Shown: piece by piece, positions 63,680 through 64,000 of the stretch
Layout of the letters: each line of letters begins with the position of its first letter
Numbering within the stretch: position 1 is the first letter of the stretch
NCBI GenBank assembly: GCA_027625915.1
Contig: JANTQA010000047.1
Location: forward strand, 14,942,001-15,006,000
Length of the DNA stretch: 64,000 bases
Direction: 5' to 3'
From: Anaeramoeba flamelloides
Taxonomy: Eukaryota > Metamonada > Anaeramoebidae
Made by a program: the position numbers and the translations under genes
Notes under the pieces: model-generated
What the model was told of the DNA's origin: nothing
Seen by the model: the letters and a program-made list of their open reading frames with translations, nothing else
Databases searched by the model: none

Positions 63680-64000
63680 TTTAAATATACAAAATCATTA
63701 AGAACCATTTATTGATTCTTGATAGTAGTTCAATTTGTTTCTTAGTACTAATTAAAGAAATAAAATCTATCTAGATTTCTGCTCTCGATTGTATCGGATA
63801 TTTTTTAGGAGTAAAAATTGGTGTTTATTATTTTCTTTTTGATTAAAAAAATTATAGTCATAACTTTTTTAATCTCAACAAAATTTCCAATAGAATGGAA
63901 AACATATAACTCTATTTTATTATTTCAAAAATCATCTGTATCCTTTCCATATTCCCAGTTTTTTATTGAAATTTGTTGTCCATTATTTTGTTGATAAAAA
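63680..64000 (+). repeat. Dispersed repeat family RA, copy 4, cut by window end
   Basis: ATTTATTGATTCTTGATAGT, CGGATATTTTTTAGGAGT, ATTGGTGTTTATTATTTTCT and CTGTATCCTTTCCATATTCC follow copy 3 closely. It runs off the window. Confidence 0.7.

Overview
The window is a very AT-rich nuclear segment from a unicellular eukaryote. Its genes have spliceosomal GT-AG introns from about 50 bp to over 5 kb, stop with TAA, TGA and TAG, and show no sign of an altered code. Ankyrin repeats fused to tandem BTB domains, an SNF1-type kinase, an SMP lipid-transfer protein, a TMEM181-like membrane protein and a poly(A)-tailed LINE point to a free-living protist, possibly an amoeba or amoeboflagellate. An anaeramoebid is one guess from gene style and base composition; nothing here proves it.

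Layout. 1-10 kb: an SNF1/AMPK alpha kinase gene in five exons, with a 5.1 kb fourth intron full of transposon debris. 10-20 kb: almost gene-poor, with decayed LINEs, fold-back elements and MITEs, plus one small gene on the minus strand for an acidic, probably N-myristoylated protein. 20-22 kb: a two-exon SMP-domain gene, an unassigned ORF and a short LINE tail with clear target-site duplications. 24-29 kb: a split gene of unknown function whose intron holds a fold-back element that is itself split by a 5'-truncated LINE, followed by a single-pass membrane protein with an acidic tail. 29.5-37.7 kb: repeats only. 38-39 kb: a PAP2-family phosphatase-like gene (minus). 42-44.5 kb: an ankyrin/double-BTB gene (minus) that is whole once one 138 bp intron is removed. 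46.9-57 kb: a small spliced gene (minus), then a TMEM181-like gene (minus) spread over 9 kb. 57-64 kb: repeats, a tRNA-like remnant and microsatellites.

The genes do not form a pathway. The recurring theme is host exons scattered between several families of non-autonomous DNA elements. These include two TTAA-flanked families, a 3-bp-TSD family near 260 bp, a TA-flanked hairpin family, a family ending in CTGATAAATTC, and several fold-back elements. Paralogous empty sites and target-site duplications visible inside the window let several insertions be dated relative to each other. Exon boundaries were inferred from splice consensus, reading phase and protein similarity recalled from memory. No alignment or transcript data were used.
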